A stretch of 64,000 nt of DNA from Actinernus sp. WN-2022 (lineage: Eukaryota > Cnidaria > Anthozoa > Actiniaria > Actinernidae). Below, piece by piece: positions 63,909-64,000 of the stretch. Made by a program: the position numbers and the translations under genes. The notes under the pieces were generated by a model. The model was not told where the DNA came from. It saw only the letters and a program-made list of their open reading frames with translations, and made no database searches. The first letter of the stretch is position 1, and each line of letters begins with the position of its first letter. The stretch covers positions 152,946,344 through 153,010,343 of the forward strand of contig JAOWCC010000577.1 of NCBI GenBank assembly GCA_030867875.1, written 5' to 3'.

Positions 63909-64000
63909 GTTAACATCCTAAGAACACTTGATTTGATTGGTTAAGTAATGCTCCGGCTAAGAACGATAGCATGAACGGCAAACGAATGTTAAAAGGTGCT

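Overview
This window looks like nuclear DNA from an invertebrate animal, most likely a cnidarian such as a stony coral or other anthozoan. That is inference: the sequence is AT-rich, its introns are long, and it is packed with palindromic MITEs, tRNA-derived SINEs and CR1-like LINEs, one of which carries a 2A-like motif of a kind reported from marine invertebrate LINEs. No species can be named from the sequence alone.

Two spliced host genes were reconstructed by hand, both on the + strand, and every junction keeps the reading frame. Gene 1 (about 10.60-22.77 kb, 5' end not found) has seven exons. They encode three copies of a Cys-rich WSC-like module, each split over two exons, followed by a short charged tail and a stop. 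All of its introns are phase 1, the signature of module duplication. Gene 2 (about 38.87-63.91 kb, possibly running past the window) has nine exons and about 937 codons. It resembles the ITPRID/TESPA1 (KRAP) family of IP3-receptor-interacting proteins through an LGFG-centred segment in exon 5. Its predicted start, MGQTAS, fits an N-myristoylation site.

Mobile DNA fills most of the rest. A nearly full-length CR1-like LINE with one intact 1159-codon frame (2A-like motif, PHD finger, APE endonuclease, reverse transcriptase) lies at 6.31-9.98 kb. It has a 7-bp target-site duplication and sits inside an older repeat whose uninterrupted relatives occur at 35.2-36.6 and 54.6-56.4 kb. Two 5'-truncated LINEs lie antisense in gene 2 introns or their vicinity (47.5-48.9 and 59.5-61.6 kb). 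A decayed LTR-element fragment (short LTR, gag, protease) at 25.9-27.9 kb is interrupted by a MITE with an 8-bp duplication. Two tRNA-headed SINE families and about twenty palindromic elements are also present, some nested or crossing.

Layout: 1-10.6 kb repeats and the CR1 LINE; 10.6-22.8 kb gene 1 with MITE-filled introns; 22.8-38.8 kb intergenic, mostly palindromes, the LTR fragment and an inverted duplication carrying a helicase-like gene remnant; 38.9-64 kb gene 2 with its repeat-filled introns. The sequence gives no sign that the two genes work together. The items most worth a second look are the 2A-like leader of the LINE, the phase-1 WSC-like modules, the ITPRID-like gene, and a perfect 71-bp inverted repeat at 37.4 kb holding an ATG-to-splice-donor segment.
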